Assembly: GCA_003159675.1 (NCBI GenBank)
Contig: PLQC01000176.1
Coordinates: forward strand, 1 to 36,075
Source: Limisphaerales bacterium
GTDB lineage: Bacteria; Verrucomicrobiota; Verrucomicrobiia; Limisphaerales; BOG-1460
Direction: 5' to 3'
DNA: 36,075 bases
Shown: positions 23,565-31,873 of the stretch, piece by piece
Layout of the letters: each line of letters begins with the position of its first letter
Position numbering within the stretch: position 1 is the stretch's first letter
Made by a program: the position numbers and the translations under genes
The notes under the pieces: generated by a model
Databases searched by the model: none
What the model saw: the letters and a program-made list of their open reading frames with translations, nothing else
What the model was told of the DNA's origin: nothing

Positions 23565-24590
23565 ATGCGCATTTGTGTAACGGGCAGTGATGGATATCTT
23601 GGATCATTATTGACCGCGGAGTTGCTCCGGCGCGGCCACGAGGTCATCGGTTTGGACACCGGGTATTACAAGGAAGGAACGCTGTACCGCTCGGGGTCGA
23701 TGGCACCGTTAACGATTGCCAAGGATCTGCGCAAGGTGGAAGCGGCGGACATCCAGGGCGTGGATGCCGTGGTGCACATGGCCGAGTTGTCCAACGATCC
23801 GCTGGGACAGTTGGCCCCTAACATCACGTATGACATCAACCACGCCGGGTCGGTCAGGCTCGCGGAGATGGCCCGCGAAGCCGGCGTGAAGCGATTCGTG
23901 TACATGTCCTCGTGCAGCGTGTATGGAGTGGCCGAAGGGGATTATGTGAGCGAACAATCACCGGTGAACCCTCAAACCGCGTACGCCATCTGCAAGACGC
24001 GCGTAGAGCATGATGTGAAACCACTGGCGAACGCCAGTTTCTCGCCCACCTTCATGAGAAACGCCACCGCTTACGGCGCATCGCCTCACATGCGGTTTGA
24101 CATCGTGCTGAACAACTTGGCCGGTCTCGCGTGGACGACAAAAGAGATCAAGATGACCAGCGACGGCACGCCCTGGCGCCCGCTCGTTCACGGTCTGGAC
24201 ATCGCCCGCGCCATAATGTGCGTTCTGGAAGCTCCACGCGAAGCGATCCATGGCGAGACCTTCAATGTTGGCGACACCTCGAACAACTACCGGGTGAAGG
24301 AAATTGCGGAAATCGTGGCGGCCGCGTTTCCGGGCTGCCGCCTCTCCTTCGGCGATCCAAGTCAGGACAACCGCAGCTACCGGGTGAACTTCGACAAGAT
24401 TCACAAGCATTTGCCGGACTTCAAGTGCGCCTGGGATGCGAAACGCGGGGCGAAGCAGCTTTACGACCTGTTCAAAAGAATCGATATGCCTGCGGAAGTC
24501 TTCCAACACCGCACGTTTACCCGGCTCAAACAGCTCGAGTACCTGATTCGCACCAGGCAGATCGACGAGAAGTTCTTTTGGACGGAATAG
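23565..24590 (+). CDS. NAD(P)-dependent epimerase/dehydratase (extended SDR)
   Basis: Makes or remodels a nucleotide sugar in the cytoplasm. The 341-residue protein has the dinucleotide-binding TGSDGYLG (6-13), an acidic strand-2 end (GLDTGYY), HMAELSNDPLG, the catalytic set YMSSCSVYG (Ser) and Y140-x3-K144 (YAICK), and the substrate region RNATAYGASPHMRFDIVLNNL. Near the C-terminus, GETFNVGDTSNNYRVKEIAE is typical of sugar-nucleotide SDRs. The N(D)PLG and RFDIVLNNL features match a subgroup often found in polysaccharide loci. ATG 23565 follows an A-rich leader (AAAAGAAAGCAAAC). Whether it is a 4-epimerase, a 4,6-dehydratase or a reductase cannot be told by eye. Confidence 0.85.
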   Translation: MRICVTGSDGYLGSLLTAELLRRGHEVIGLDTGYYKEGTLYRSGSMAPLTIAKDLRKVEAADIQGVDAVVHMAELSNDPLGQLAPNITYDINHAGSVRLAEMAREAGVKRFVYMSSCSVYGVAEGDYVSEQSPVNPQTAYAICKTRVEHDVKPLANASFSPTFMRNATAYGASPHMRFDIVLNNLAGLAWTTKEIKMTSDGTPWRPLVHGLDIARAIMCVLEAPREAIHGETFNVGDTSNNYRVKEIAEIVAAAFPGCRLSFGDPSQDNRSYRVNFDKIHKHLPDFKCAWDAKRGAKQLYDLFKRIDMPAEVFQHRTFTRLKQLEYLIRTRQIDEKFFWTE

Positions 24591-24637
24591 TCCGCGTTCC
24601 GATGTTGATCGGTCAGGGCGACCCGATTTGGATTCAC

Positions 24638-25585
24638 ATGAAAACGTTGAGCCTTATCGTTCCGGTGTATAACGAGGAGGAAACTCTCCCATTCACCCAC
24701 GAGCGCCTGGTGGCGCTGTCGAAAGCGCCCGGCATGTCCGTCAGGCTGCAGATTGTTTATGTGGACGACGGCAGCAAAGATGGGGGTCCTATGATCCTGG
24801 AACGGCTCGCGCTTGCGGTGTCCGAGCGGGTGGAAATCCGGGTCGTGCATTTCGCGCGAAATTTCGGACACTCGGCGGCCGTGACCGCGGGATTGGCCGA
24901 AAGCACGGGCGACATGATCGGCATCATCGACGCCGACCTGCAAGATCCTCCGGAGCTGATTCCCGAGATGGTTGCTTTGATCGAGCAGGGTTGGGATGTG
25001 GTTTACGGCCAGCGGACCGCGCGCCGCGGCGAAACCATCTTTAAGCGTTTTACCGCGTGGTCGTTCTACCGGATCCTGGATGTGCTCACCGGCGTCAAGA
25101 TACCTCGTGACACGGGAGATTTTCGGGTGATCACCCGCGAGGTGCGCGATGCATTGCTGGAGTGCCACGACCAGGAGCCATTCCTTCGCGGTCTCGTGGC
25201 TTGGGTCGGATTTCAACAGAAGGCGCTCCCTTATGTGCGGGATGCGCGGCGCTACGGAATCACAAAATATCCCTTCCGCAAGATGCTGAGGTTCGCGAGC
25301 AATGCGGTCTTGAGTTTCAGTTCGGCGCCGTTGCGGGTGGCGATTCACCTCGGGGTGGTGGGATTGGTTTTGAGCCTGCTGATCGGGGCTTGGGCGCTGT
25401 GGACAAAACTGTCCGGCAGGGCCGTCAGCGGCTGGACGTCGATGCTGGACGGAATGCTGGTGGGACAGTCTTTCATTCTTCTCTGCATCGGATTCATCGG
25501 ATCCTACACGAGCCGGATTTACACGCAGGTGCAAGGGCGCCCCCGCTATATCGTGAGGCAACGCAAAGACTGGCCAAACCGCTAG
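24638..25585 (+). CDS. Polyprenyl-phosphate glycosyltransferase, DPM1/GtrB/ArnC-like
   Basis: Predicted to transfer a sugar from its nucleotide onto undecaprenyl phosphate, giving a lipid-linked donor used by GT-C enzymes outside the membrane. The 315-residue protein has LSLIVPVYNEEETL, IVYVDDGSKDGG, the family signature ARNFGHSAAVTAGL, the metal site IIDADLQDPPELIPEM (97-112), RDTGDFRVI and YGITKYPFRKM. Two C-terminal membrane helices follow (about 234-255 and 270-293), ending in a basic tail. ATG 24638 lies 47 bp after the epimerase. The next large gene, after a repeat element, encodes a GT-C-like membrane protein, so the two could form a GtrB/GtrC-type side-branch pair (inference). Confidence 0.9.
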   Translation: MKTLSLIVPVYNEEETLPFTHERLVALSKAPGMSVRLQIVYVDDGSKDGGPMILERLALAVSERVEIRVVHFARNFGHSAAVTAGLAESTGDMIGIIDADLQDPPELIPEMVALIEQGWDVVYGQRTARRGETIFKRFTAWSFYRILDVLTGVKIPRDTGDFRVITREVRDALLECHDQEPFLRGLVAWVGFQQKALPYVRDARRYGITKYPFRKMLRFASNAVLSFSSAPLRVAIHLGVVGLVLSLLIGAWALWTKLSGRAVSGWTSMLDGMLVGQSFILLCIGFIGSYTSRIYTQVQGRPRYIVRQRKDWPNR

Positions 25586-25589
25586 AACT

Positions 25590-25768
25590 CATCTCATAAA
25601 CCCAGAAAAGGTGGGGCGAGCGTCCCCGCGCCTGCGCCGCCGTAGCGGCTCTCGCCGCGTTGACGCGCCGTCACAGCGGGTCGTCGCCGCGGAGGCGCGA
25701 GCCTTCTGTTTTCACAGAAAGGCAGGCTCGTCAGGAGCCTCGCCCCACCGGACACGATTTGTGAGATG
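25590..25768. repeat. Inverted-repeat element family A, copy 2 (complete)
   Basis: The left arm CATCTCATAAAC...AAGGTGGGGCGAG (25590-25620) and the right arm CTCGCCCCACC...ATTTGTGAGATG (ending 25768) are imperfect inverted repeats of about 30 bp. The interior contains CGCGCCTGCGCCGCCGTAGC and GGCGCGAGCC blocks. Read on the opposite strand it matches copy 1 (19885-20016) block by block. It begins 4 bp after the stop of the GtrB-like gene, as copy 1 does after the flippase stop. Confidence 0.85.
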
Positions 25769-25845
25769 GCTGCTAGAGGCCAACTCACCCAAGTCGTAGG
25801 AGACGAGGTAACGAGTCTCAAATCTCAAAACCGCTTGACAAACCT

Positions 25846-27603
25846 GTGAATAAAACCGGTTGCCTTAAAATCGGAGGGATCATTGTCTGCGTCCTCCTGC
25901 TGAACATCGTTTGGTTCCATTACGTGCGGAGCGAACACACGATCTATTCCTGGGACTATGACGGTTATTGGGCCATTTGCGGAAGACTCGAGCGCACGTG
26001 TGCGACTGCTCCGGTGCAGTTCGTCCGTGATGTGCTGGGATCCATTCGGAACGATGAATACACTGCCGAACCTGTGGTGCCGGCGGCCATCGCGATCTCG
26101 TTGGGCGAGAACCTGCACCTGTTCTCTTTCTCGCGCGCCGCTTACGTCATGGCCAACGGCAATTTCTATCTGGTGCCGGCCTTGCTGCTCCTGATCTGGC
26201 TGGTTTCCGCCCTGCGCACTTCCCGGTTCAGTCCCGGCGTCGATGCGATCCCGGCCTCCGCGTGGCTGGCCGGCGCCCTGATGGCCCTGCTCACGCCCGC
26301 ACTATGGCTCCCGCTGTACCGCGGATATCCCGATGGCGGCGGCCTGGTTTTTTGTTTCCTGATAACGGCATTGTTTGTCCGCTGGCGTCAGCAACGGCGC
26401 CGGGCACTCGATCATCTGCTCACATGGTCAGCGATCGTGATATTGCTGGTCGGACTCGTCTTTTTCCGGCGTTGGTACTTGTACTGGATCATCTGGTTTT
26501 GGATCGCTTCCGGGTTGGTTTGTCTCTGGGACGCCTGGGAGGAGTGGCGGCGCGGATCACGAGGGTGGGGGATGCTCCGCAACACAGCCGAGCTGTGCGG
26601 CGGCGCCCTCGCGTTCGGCGCATTAATGTTTGCGGTTTCGCCCCATTTTGTTCGCGAACTGGTGTCCTACAACTATGCCGACCGGTATTCGGTGTTCCAC
26701 GTGTCGAAATCCTTCGGACAGTTCCTTGCCAGCACGTTTTCGGCTCCCGGCGTGGTCGGTATTTTGCTTTTCGTCGGCGGGCTCGCGTATGGATTTTTCA
26801 AACGCGATCTTCGGAAGTTCGCCGTCTTTCAGATCGTTCAACTGGTTGGAGTCGTGATTCATTTCGGGCGAACCCAGGATTTCGGCCCGCATCACCACTA
26901 TCTCCTGCTCGCGCTGATGCTGCCGCTGGCCACGCTGTTTGTCGCCGAGTTGCTCCGGAGCTTTGGATGGATTACGGCCGCGTGCCTGCTCCCGATCGGG
27001 CTCCTGGGTTACACGCTGTCATTCACATCGCTGTTGCACGGTGCGTCGCGGGTGTTGCTGCCTCTCACCGGCGCCGTGGACGGCGCACCACTGCGCCGGG
27101 GAGACATCGCTGAATGGCGGCGCCTGGGCACAACCATGGACGAGATCCTCAGCGCGCGGGGACAAGGCATGATCTACGTGCTGGGCAACAGCCTCACGAT
27201 CAATTCCTCGGACTTTCTCTCGATCGGCCGCTCGCTGAATGAAGGGTTCATCACCCCGAAGTTCGTCTATTATTCGCACGACATTGACAAGCGTGACGGC
27301 TTTCCGGTTGATCTGCTGCGAGCAAGATACGTGATCGTCGCCGACCCCGTTCAAGTCCAGTTCGACCCGGCGGAACAGCAGGTCGTCGCCGCGCCGGAGC
27401 GTGAGTTTCTGGAGGGCTCGGGCATCGCCGGCGCATTTGAGAAGTTGCCTTGCCAGTTTCTCCTGGACGGAGGGGTGAAGGTGTACATTTACCAGAAAAC
27501 TCGGGAGATCAGTTCGCAGGAACTTCGGCAGCTTTGCGACGAGTTGCGAAAAGCCCACCCGGATCGACCCTATATTTACGAGCCTCCCGCCGGAGTCATG
27601 TGA
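25846..27603 (+). CDS. GT-C-like integral membrane protein (possible lipid-linked-sugar glycosyltransferase)
   Basis: A 585-residue protein with a first membrane helix (IIVCVLLLNIVWFHYV), a first outer loop carrying acidic residues (HTIYSWDYDGYWAICGRLE), about 10 more hydrophobic segments to residue 400, and a soluble C-terminal domain (about 410-585, with MIYVLGNSLTINSSDFLSIG, RARYVIVADPVQVQF and GVKVYIYQKT). This layout, with acidic residues in the first outer loop and a C-terminal outer domain, is that of GT-C enzymes such as the PMT/ArnT/GT39 types, which take the sugar from a polyprenyl-phosphate donor. No family could be named with certainty. The GTG at 25846 is used. It follows the GtrB-like gene and repeat copy 2. 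Confidence 0.6.
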   Translation: MNKTGCLKIGGIIVCVLLLNIVWFHYVRSEHTIYSWDYDGYWAICGRLERTCATAPVQFVRDVLGSIRNDEYTAEPVVPAAIAISLGENLHLFSFSRAAYVMANGNFYLVPALLLLIWLVSALRTSRFSPGVDAIPASAWLAGALMALLTPALWLPLYRGYPDGGGLVFCFLITALFVRWRQQRRRALDHLLTWSAIVILLVGLVFFRRWYLYWIIWFWIASGLVCLWDAWEEWRRGSRGWGMLRNTAELCGGALAFGALMFAVSPHFVRELVSYNYADRYSVFHVSKSFGQFLASTFSAPGVVGILLFVGGLAYGFFKRDLRKFAVFQIVQLVGVVIHFGRTQDFGPHHHYLLLALMLPLATLFVAELLRSFGWITAACLLPIGLLGYTLSFTSLLHGASRVLLPLTGAVDGAPLRRGDIAEWRRLGTTMDEILSARGQGMIYVLGNSLTINSSDFLSIGRSLNEGFITPKFVYYSHDIDKRDGFPVDLLRARYVIVADPVQVQFDPAEQQVVAAPEREFLEGSGIAGAFEKLPCQFLLDGGVKVYIYQKTREISSQELRQLCDELRKAHPDRPYIYEPPAGVM

Positions 27604-27685
27604 AGGCGATGGGACGGTAACCGTTGTTCGAAATTCTTAATGGTTATTATGTTGACAATTAGGATGTTGCATTGCGCGGGTTTGC

Positions 27686-29302
27686 GTGCTATCGAACTGG
27701 ATGCACCATCAGTCTCACCTGTGCCTTTTGGCGGCCGGCATGGTTTCCGTCGCCATGCACACGCCGGGAAACGCGGCGCCGGCCTATCCGCTGAAGAGCA
27801 GCGCCAATGGCCGTTTTCTGGTCGATCAGAACAACACCCCGACCTTGATCACGGGCGATTCTCCCCATGCGTTGATGGTGAATCTGTCGGAAGCGGATGC
27901 CGTGACGTTTTTAGCGGACCGCGAAGCGTATGGGTTCAACACGGTCTGCATTTATCTGCTGTGCGGCGCGGCGACCGGCGGCCGGACGAATTGCAGCACG
28001 ATTGACGGAATGCTGCCCTTCACGAACACACTCCCGTCCAAGAGTTCGTATGATCTTTCCACCCCGAACGAGGCGTATTTCGCCCACGTGGATCGCATCG
28101 TGAATCTGGCGGCGCAAGAGGGGCTTCAAGTCATGCTCGATCCCGCCGAAACGAGCGGTTTTCTGACGACACTGCTGGACAATGGCACCGCCAGATGCCG
28201 CGCTTACGGCCAGTATCTGGGCAATCGCTATCAGAACTTCCCCAACATCCTTTGGTATAACGGGAATGATTTTCAAAACTGGGCGAACACAAATGACGAT
28301 GCCGTTGTGCGGGCCGTGGCGCTGGGGATCCAGGACAAGGACACGAACCATATTCACACCATCGAATTGGACTATTACACGAGCGACTCCCTGGATGACC
28401 CTTCGTGGGGGCCCATCATCAGCCTGAACGCCGCCTACAGCTACTATCCGAGCTACGCGCAGGTGCTGGAGGCCAATACCGATTCGAGTTCCACGCCAGT
28501 TTTCCTGGCTGAAGCCAACTACGAATTCGAGAACCTTTCGGGTCCGCTCACCACGGCGCCGATTCTCCGCAAGCAGGAGTATTGGACGCTGTTGAGCGGG
28601 GCAGCCGGGCAACTGTATGGCAACCACTATACGTGGCAGTTTGCAAGCGGCTGGCAAACCAACCTGGATACCCCGGGCGCGGTCCAGATCAGCTATCTCA
28701 AGGCGCTGTTCGAACCGCGAGCCTGGTACAACCTGGCTCAGGACACGAATCATCTGGTGGTGACTGCCGGGTATGGGACCTTTGCGACCAATGGAACTGT
28801 AGATGCCAATGACTATGCGACGGCGGCCCGCACAGCCGATGGGACTCTGGTGATGGTGTACCTGCCGGCCCTCCGGACGCTGACCGTGGACATGTCGAAG
28901 CTGAGCGGCCCTGCTGTGGCGCAGTGGTATGATCCGGCCGGCGGGAGTTACGTTCAGATTTCGGGTTCACCGTTCACCAACAGCGGCGTGAGGAACTTCA
29001 CACCGCCCGGCAAAAACAGCGACGGAGATGGGGGCTGGGTTCTGCTGTTGGAGACTCTCAGCACCCCGACACCGACTGTGTTGAGTTTCACATCGGCCGG
29101 CCCGGGCACCAACGGCTTTGTTGTGAGTTTCAACACGCTGCCAGGGTTGAAATATGAGCTCCAGGCCGTCAGCAATTCGTTGAGCGGCGCTTGGTTTCCG
29201 CTGGTGACAAACATACTCGGAACCGGCGGACCGGTTCAGATCACCGACACCAACACGCTCGGTCGGATTGGGTGGTTCTACCGCGTGAAGACTGGAACAT
29301 GA
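27686..29302 (+). CDS. Secreted DUF4038/apiosidase-like putative glycoside hydrolase, paralogue 1
   Basis: A 538-residue exported protein. The N-terminal hydrophobic stretch (LCLLAAGMVSVAM...GNAAPAYP) is a signal peptide. The region about 32-375 is a DUF4038-type TIM barrel: YPLKSSANGRFLVDQ, GDSPHALMVNLSEADAVTFLADREAYGFNTV, NILWYNGNDFQNW and FLAEANYEFEN with an acid (Glu276) at the expected strand end, followed by YWTLLSGAAGQLYGNHYTWQF. Residues about 376-455 match the collagen-binding-like PF12904 partner domain (DANDYATAARTADGTLVMVYLP...AQWYDPAGG). The tail 460-538 is a verrucomicrobial-style module ending GRIGWFYRVKTGT. Start GTG 27686 or ATG 27701; neither has a clear ribosome site. The stop overlaps the next start (ATGA). 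A role in trimming the polysaccharide or foreign glycans is inference. Confidence 0.8.
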   Translation: MLSNWMHHQSHLCLLAAGMVSVAMHTPGNAAPAYPLKSSANGRFLVDQNNTPTLITGDSPHALMVNLSEADAVTFLADREAYGFNTVCIYLLCGAATGGRTNCSTIDGMLPFTNTLPSKSSYDLSTPNEAYFAHVDRIVNLAAQEGLQVMLDPAETSGFLTTLLDNGTARCRAYGQYLGNRYQNFPNILWYNGNDFQNWANTNDDAVVRAVALGIQDKDTNHIHTIELDYYTSDSLDDPSWGPIISLNAAYSYYPSYAQVLEANTDSSSTPVFLAEANYEFENLSGPLTTAPILRKQEYWTLLSGAAGQLYGNHYTWQFASGWQTNLDTPGAVQISYLKALFEPRAWYNLAQDTNHLVVTAGYGTFATNGTVDANDYATAARTADGTLVMVYLPALRTLTVDMSKLSGPAVAQWYDPAGGSYVQISGSPFTNSGVRNFTPPGKNSDGDGGWVLLLETLSTPTPTVLSFTSAGPGTNGFVVSFNTLPGLKYELQAVSNSLSGAWFPLVTNILGTGGPVQITDTNTLGRIGWFYRVKTGT

Positions 29303-31710
29303 AACGATTGCAGAGAATCCCAGCATGGAAATGCGTGAGCAACCGGCCGCAACTGTGCCGGCTGGCTGCAGGCGCGATGCTCTGTTTGTTCGTGGCCGCC
29401 CAAGCGGCCGCCGGTCCGGCGTATCCGTTGAAACAGAGCCCGAACGGACGTTATCTGGTCGATCAGAAGAATGTCCCCTTCATGATCGTGGGTGATTCCC
29501 CTCAGGCGATGGTGGTGAACATCAGCGAAGCTGACGCGGCGGTGTTTTTCGCCAATCGAAACGCCCGTGGTTTCAATACCATGTGCATTGATGCGATCTG
29601 CAACCCCTACACCGCAGGGCGCACCAACGCCAGCACCATGAGCGGCATACTACCCTTCACGAACTACATCCCGTCGACCGGTTTCTACGATCTAACCACG
29701 CCGAATGAAGTTTATTTCGCGCGCGTGGATCAAATCCTCACTCTCGCGGCGAAGCAGGGGCTGCAAGTGATGCTCGACCCGATTGAGACGGGCGGTTGGC
29801 TGACGACGATGCTTGCCAATGGCACCGGCAACTGCCGGGCATACGGCCAGTACCTGGGCGACCGCTATAAGAATTTCCCCAATATCATCTGGTTTAGCGG
29901 CAACGATTTTCAGACGTGGACCACGGCAAGCGACGACGCAGTGGTGACGTCCGTCGCGCTTGGGATTAAGGACAGGGATACGAACCACATTCACACGATT
30001 GAATTGAATTACCAGGTCAGCAGCTCGTTGGACGACCCCAACTGGGCGCCGATCATCGGGCTCAATGCGGCTTATACCTACTTTCCGACGTATGCGGAGG
30101 TGCTCCATGCCTACAACCAGTCGAGTTCCATGCCCGTGTTCATGACGGAGGCGAACTATGAATTCGAAGATCTTCTGCACAACCTGGGCACGTTGACGCC
30201 GCAGATTCTGCGGCAGCAGGAATATTGGACGATGTTGAGCGGGGCAGCCGGGCAGCTCTATGGCAACCACTACACGTGGCAGTTCACAAACGGCTGGCAG
30301 AGTCACCTCGATACACCGGGTGCGTTCCAAATGGGCCACCTGAAGACACTCTTTCAGTCCCGTGCCTGGTATAATCTGATTCCGGACACGAATCACACGG
30401 TGCTGACTGCCGGGTACGGGACCTTCGCGACCAATGGTCCTGTCAATGCCAACGACTATGCGACCGCGGCATACACGCCGGATGGGACGCTGGTGATGGC
30501 GTACTTGCCTACCCTGCGACCGGTCACCGTGGACATGTCGAATTTCAGCGGACTGGCAACCGCGCAGTGGTATGATCCGGTCAACGGGACTTATCTTCCG
30601 AGTAAGGGAGCGCCGTTCACCAACAGCGGCACGCGCACTTTCACGCCGCCGGGCAACAATATCGGAGGAGGCAGCGACTGGGTCCTGGTGCTGGCCTCAC
30701 CTCCTGTGCCAGGAACCTACAAAGGTCTGTTCTCTGAAACGAATCAGGTCCGACAACAGCAGAGCTCAGGGTCCATCACGACGTCTGTAACCTCGAAGGG
30801 CAAGTACACCGGCCGTCTCCAGATGGGGACCGACACCTACAGCTTCGCAGGCGCGCTGAGCCCGGAGGGGCACGTCACAAACACCATTCCCCGAACCAAA
30901 ACGGGTCCGCTGACGCTGGATCTTGGTTTCGGGACCGGCGATGAATCCGATGAAATCATCGGGCAAATCACGAATAGCAATTGGGTGGCGATGCTGAGGG
31001 GAGATCGCGCCGTGTTCAACGCGAAGACCAACCCCGCTCCCTACACAAACCGGTTCACCTTGTTCATCGCCGGGCAGCCCGGAGATCCCTCGGTGCCGGC
31101 CGGGGACGGATTTGGCATCCTGCGGCTGAACGCCGATGGAACAGGGACCTTTGCCGGAACCCTCGCCAGCGGCACGCCAGTGAGCCAGGGCGTTTCAGTG
31201 TCGAAAGATGGCCTGTGGCCGCTCTATGTTCCGCTTTTTGCGGGCACTGGTTCGCTCTGGGGCTGGCTCGCGTTTACCAATGATACCGAGAGCGACATCG
31301 ATGGAATGCCCGCATGGATCAAACCGGCCAATGCGCTGTCGCGGTATTTCCCGGTTGGCTTTACCAACGACTTCCAGGTGTTCGGTTCGGTTTATGTGAG
31401 GCCCGAGCGTCCCACGAACCATATCCTGGACCTGACGAACGCTTCCGTGGAGTTTAGCGGCGGCAATCTTGTTGCGGATTTCACCAATGACGTGGCGCTC
31501 GGATTGAACAGCCAGGTCACCAACCTGAGCGGCAGCAACCGGTTTTCGATGAGCTTCTCGCTCTCTACTGGCACCTTTAGAGGCCATGCGGCGGATCCCG
31601 TTTCGGGCAAGACGTATGCCTTCGCCGGCGCAGTACTGCAAAAAATGATCGAAGGCCACGGGTTTCTCCTCGGAACTAACCAAAGTAGCCGGGTTGTCAT
31701 TAGTCCGTAA
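29299..31710 (+). CDS. Secreted DUF4038/apiosidase-like putative glycoside hydrolase, paralogue 2
   Basis: An 803-residue paralogue of the preceding protein, coupled to it by a 4-bp ATGA overlap. Signal peptide at about 20-37 (LCRLAAGAMLCLFVAAQAAAG). The barrel repeats the same landmarks: YPLKQSPNGRYLVDQKN, GDSPQAMVVNISEADAAVFF, NIIWFSGNDFQTW, FMTEANYEFED (Glu284), YWTMLSGAAGQLYGNHYTWQF, then the PF12904-like domain to about 465. Residues 473-803 differ entirely: GTYKGLFSETNQVRQQQSSG, FAGALSPEGHVTNTIPR, RAVFNAKTNPAPYTNRFTL, GDGFGILRLNADGTGTFAGTL and LWPLYVPLFAGTGSLWGWL, a module I associate with large secreted verrucomicrobial proteins but cannot name. The ATG at 29299 fits the signal peptide; longer in-frame readings run inside paralogue 1. 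Confidence 0.8.
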   Translation: MKRLQRIPAWKCVSNRPQLCRLAAGAMLCLFVAAQAAAGPAYPLKQSPNGRYLVDQKNVPFMIVGDSPQAMVVNISEADAAVFFANRNARGFNTMCIDAICNPYTAGRTNASTMSGILPFTNYIPSTGFYDLTTPNEVYFARVDQILTLAAKQGLQVMLDPIETGGWLTTMLANGTGNCRAYGQYLGDRYKNFPNIIWFSGNDFQTWTTASDDAVVTSVALGIKDRDTNHIHTIELNYQVSSSLDDPNWAPIIGLNAAYTYFPTYAEVLHAYNQSSSMPVFMTEANYEFEDLLHNLGTLTPQILRQQEYWTMLSGAAGQLYGNHYTWQFTNGWQSHLDTPGAFQMGHLKTLFQSRAWYNLIPDTNHTVLTAGYGTFATNGPVNANDYATAAYTPDGTLVMAYLPTLRPVTVDMSNFSGLATAQWYDPVNGTYLPSKGAPFTNSGTRTFTPPGNNIGGGSDWVLVLASPPVPGTYKGLFSETNQVRQQQSSGSITTSVTSKGKYTGRLQMGTDTYSFAGALSPEGHVTNTIPRTKTGPLTLDLGFGTGDESDEIIGQITNSNWVAMLRGDRAVFNAKTNPAPYTNRFTLFIAGQPGDPSVPAGDGFGILRLNADGTGTFAGTLASGTPVSQGVSVSKDGLWPLYVPLFAGTGSLWGWLAFTNDTESDIDGMPAWIKPANALSRYFPVGFTNDFQVFGSVYVRPERPTNHILDLTNASVEFSGGNLVADFTNDVALGLNSQVTNLSGSNRFSMSFSLSTGTFRGHAADPVSGKTYAFAGAVLQKMIEGHGFLLGTNQSSRVVISP
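29968..30123 (+). repeat. 156-bp tract identical to 32537-32692
   Basis: Within the barrel-coding part of paralogue 2, bases 29968-30123 are identical to 32537-32692 of paralogue 3. The flanks differ at many third positions and some amino acids, so the identity is a block rather than uniform. The encoded segment runs from KDRDTNHIHTIELNY through PTYAEVLHAYNQS. Confidence 0.85.
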
Positions 31711-31873
31711 AAGTTCCGCATAAGTAGCCTTGATTCGTTCGGTAGCCAACAATAAAATTACACATAGATGGGATCTGGGCTACAGCGGGATGGTTTGGCG
31801 TCAGAGGACAGAATTACCCTGTTCAGATACGCCGCCGACCCTGGAGGCAGACCACACTTATTCAGAACGGCCC

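Noticed and set aside
24461-25561. Minus-strand open frame of 366 codons opposite the GtrB-like gene
   Set aside because: The + strand has all GT2 motifs; the antisense translation is rich in H, R and P with no recognisable structure.
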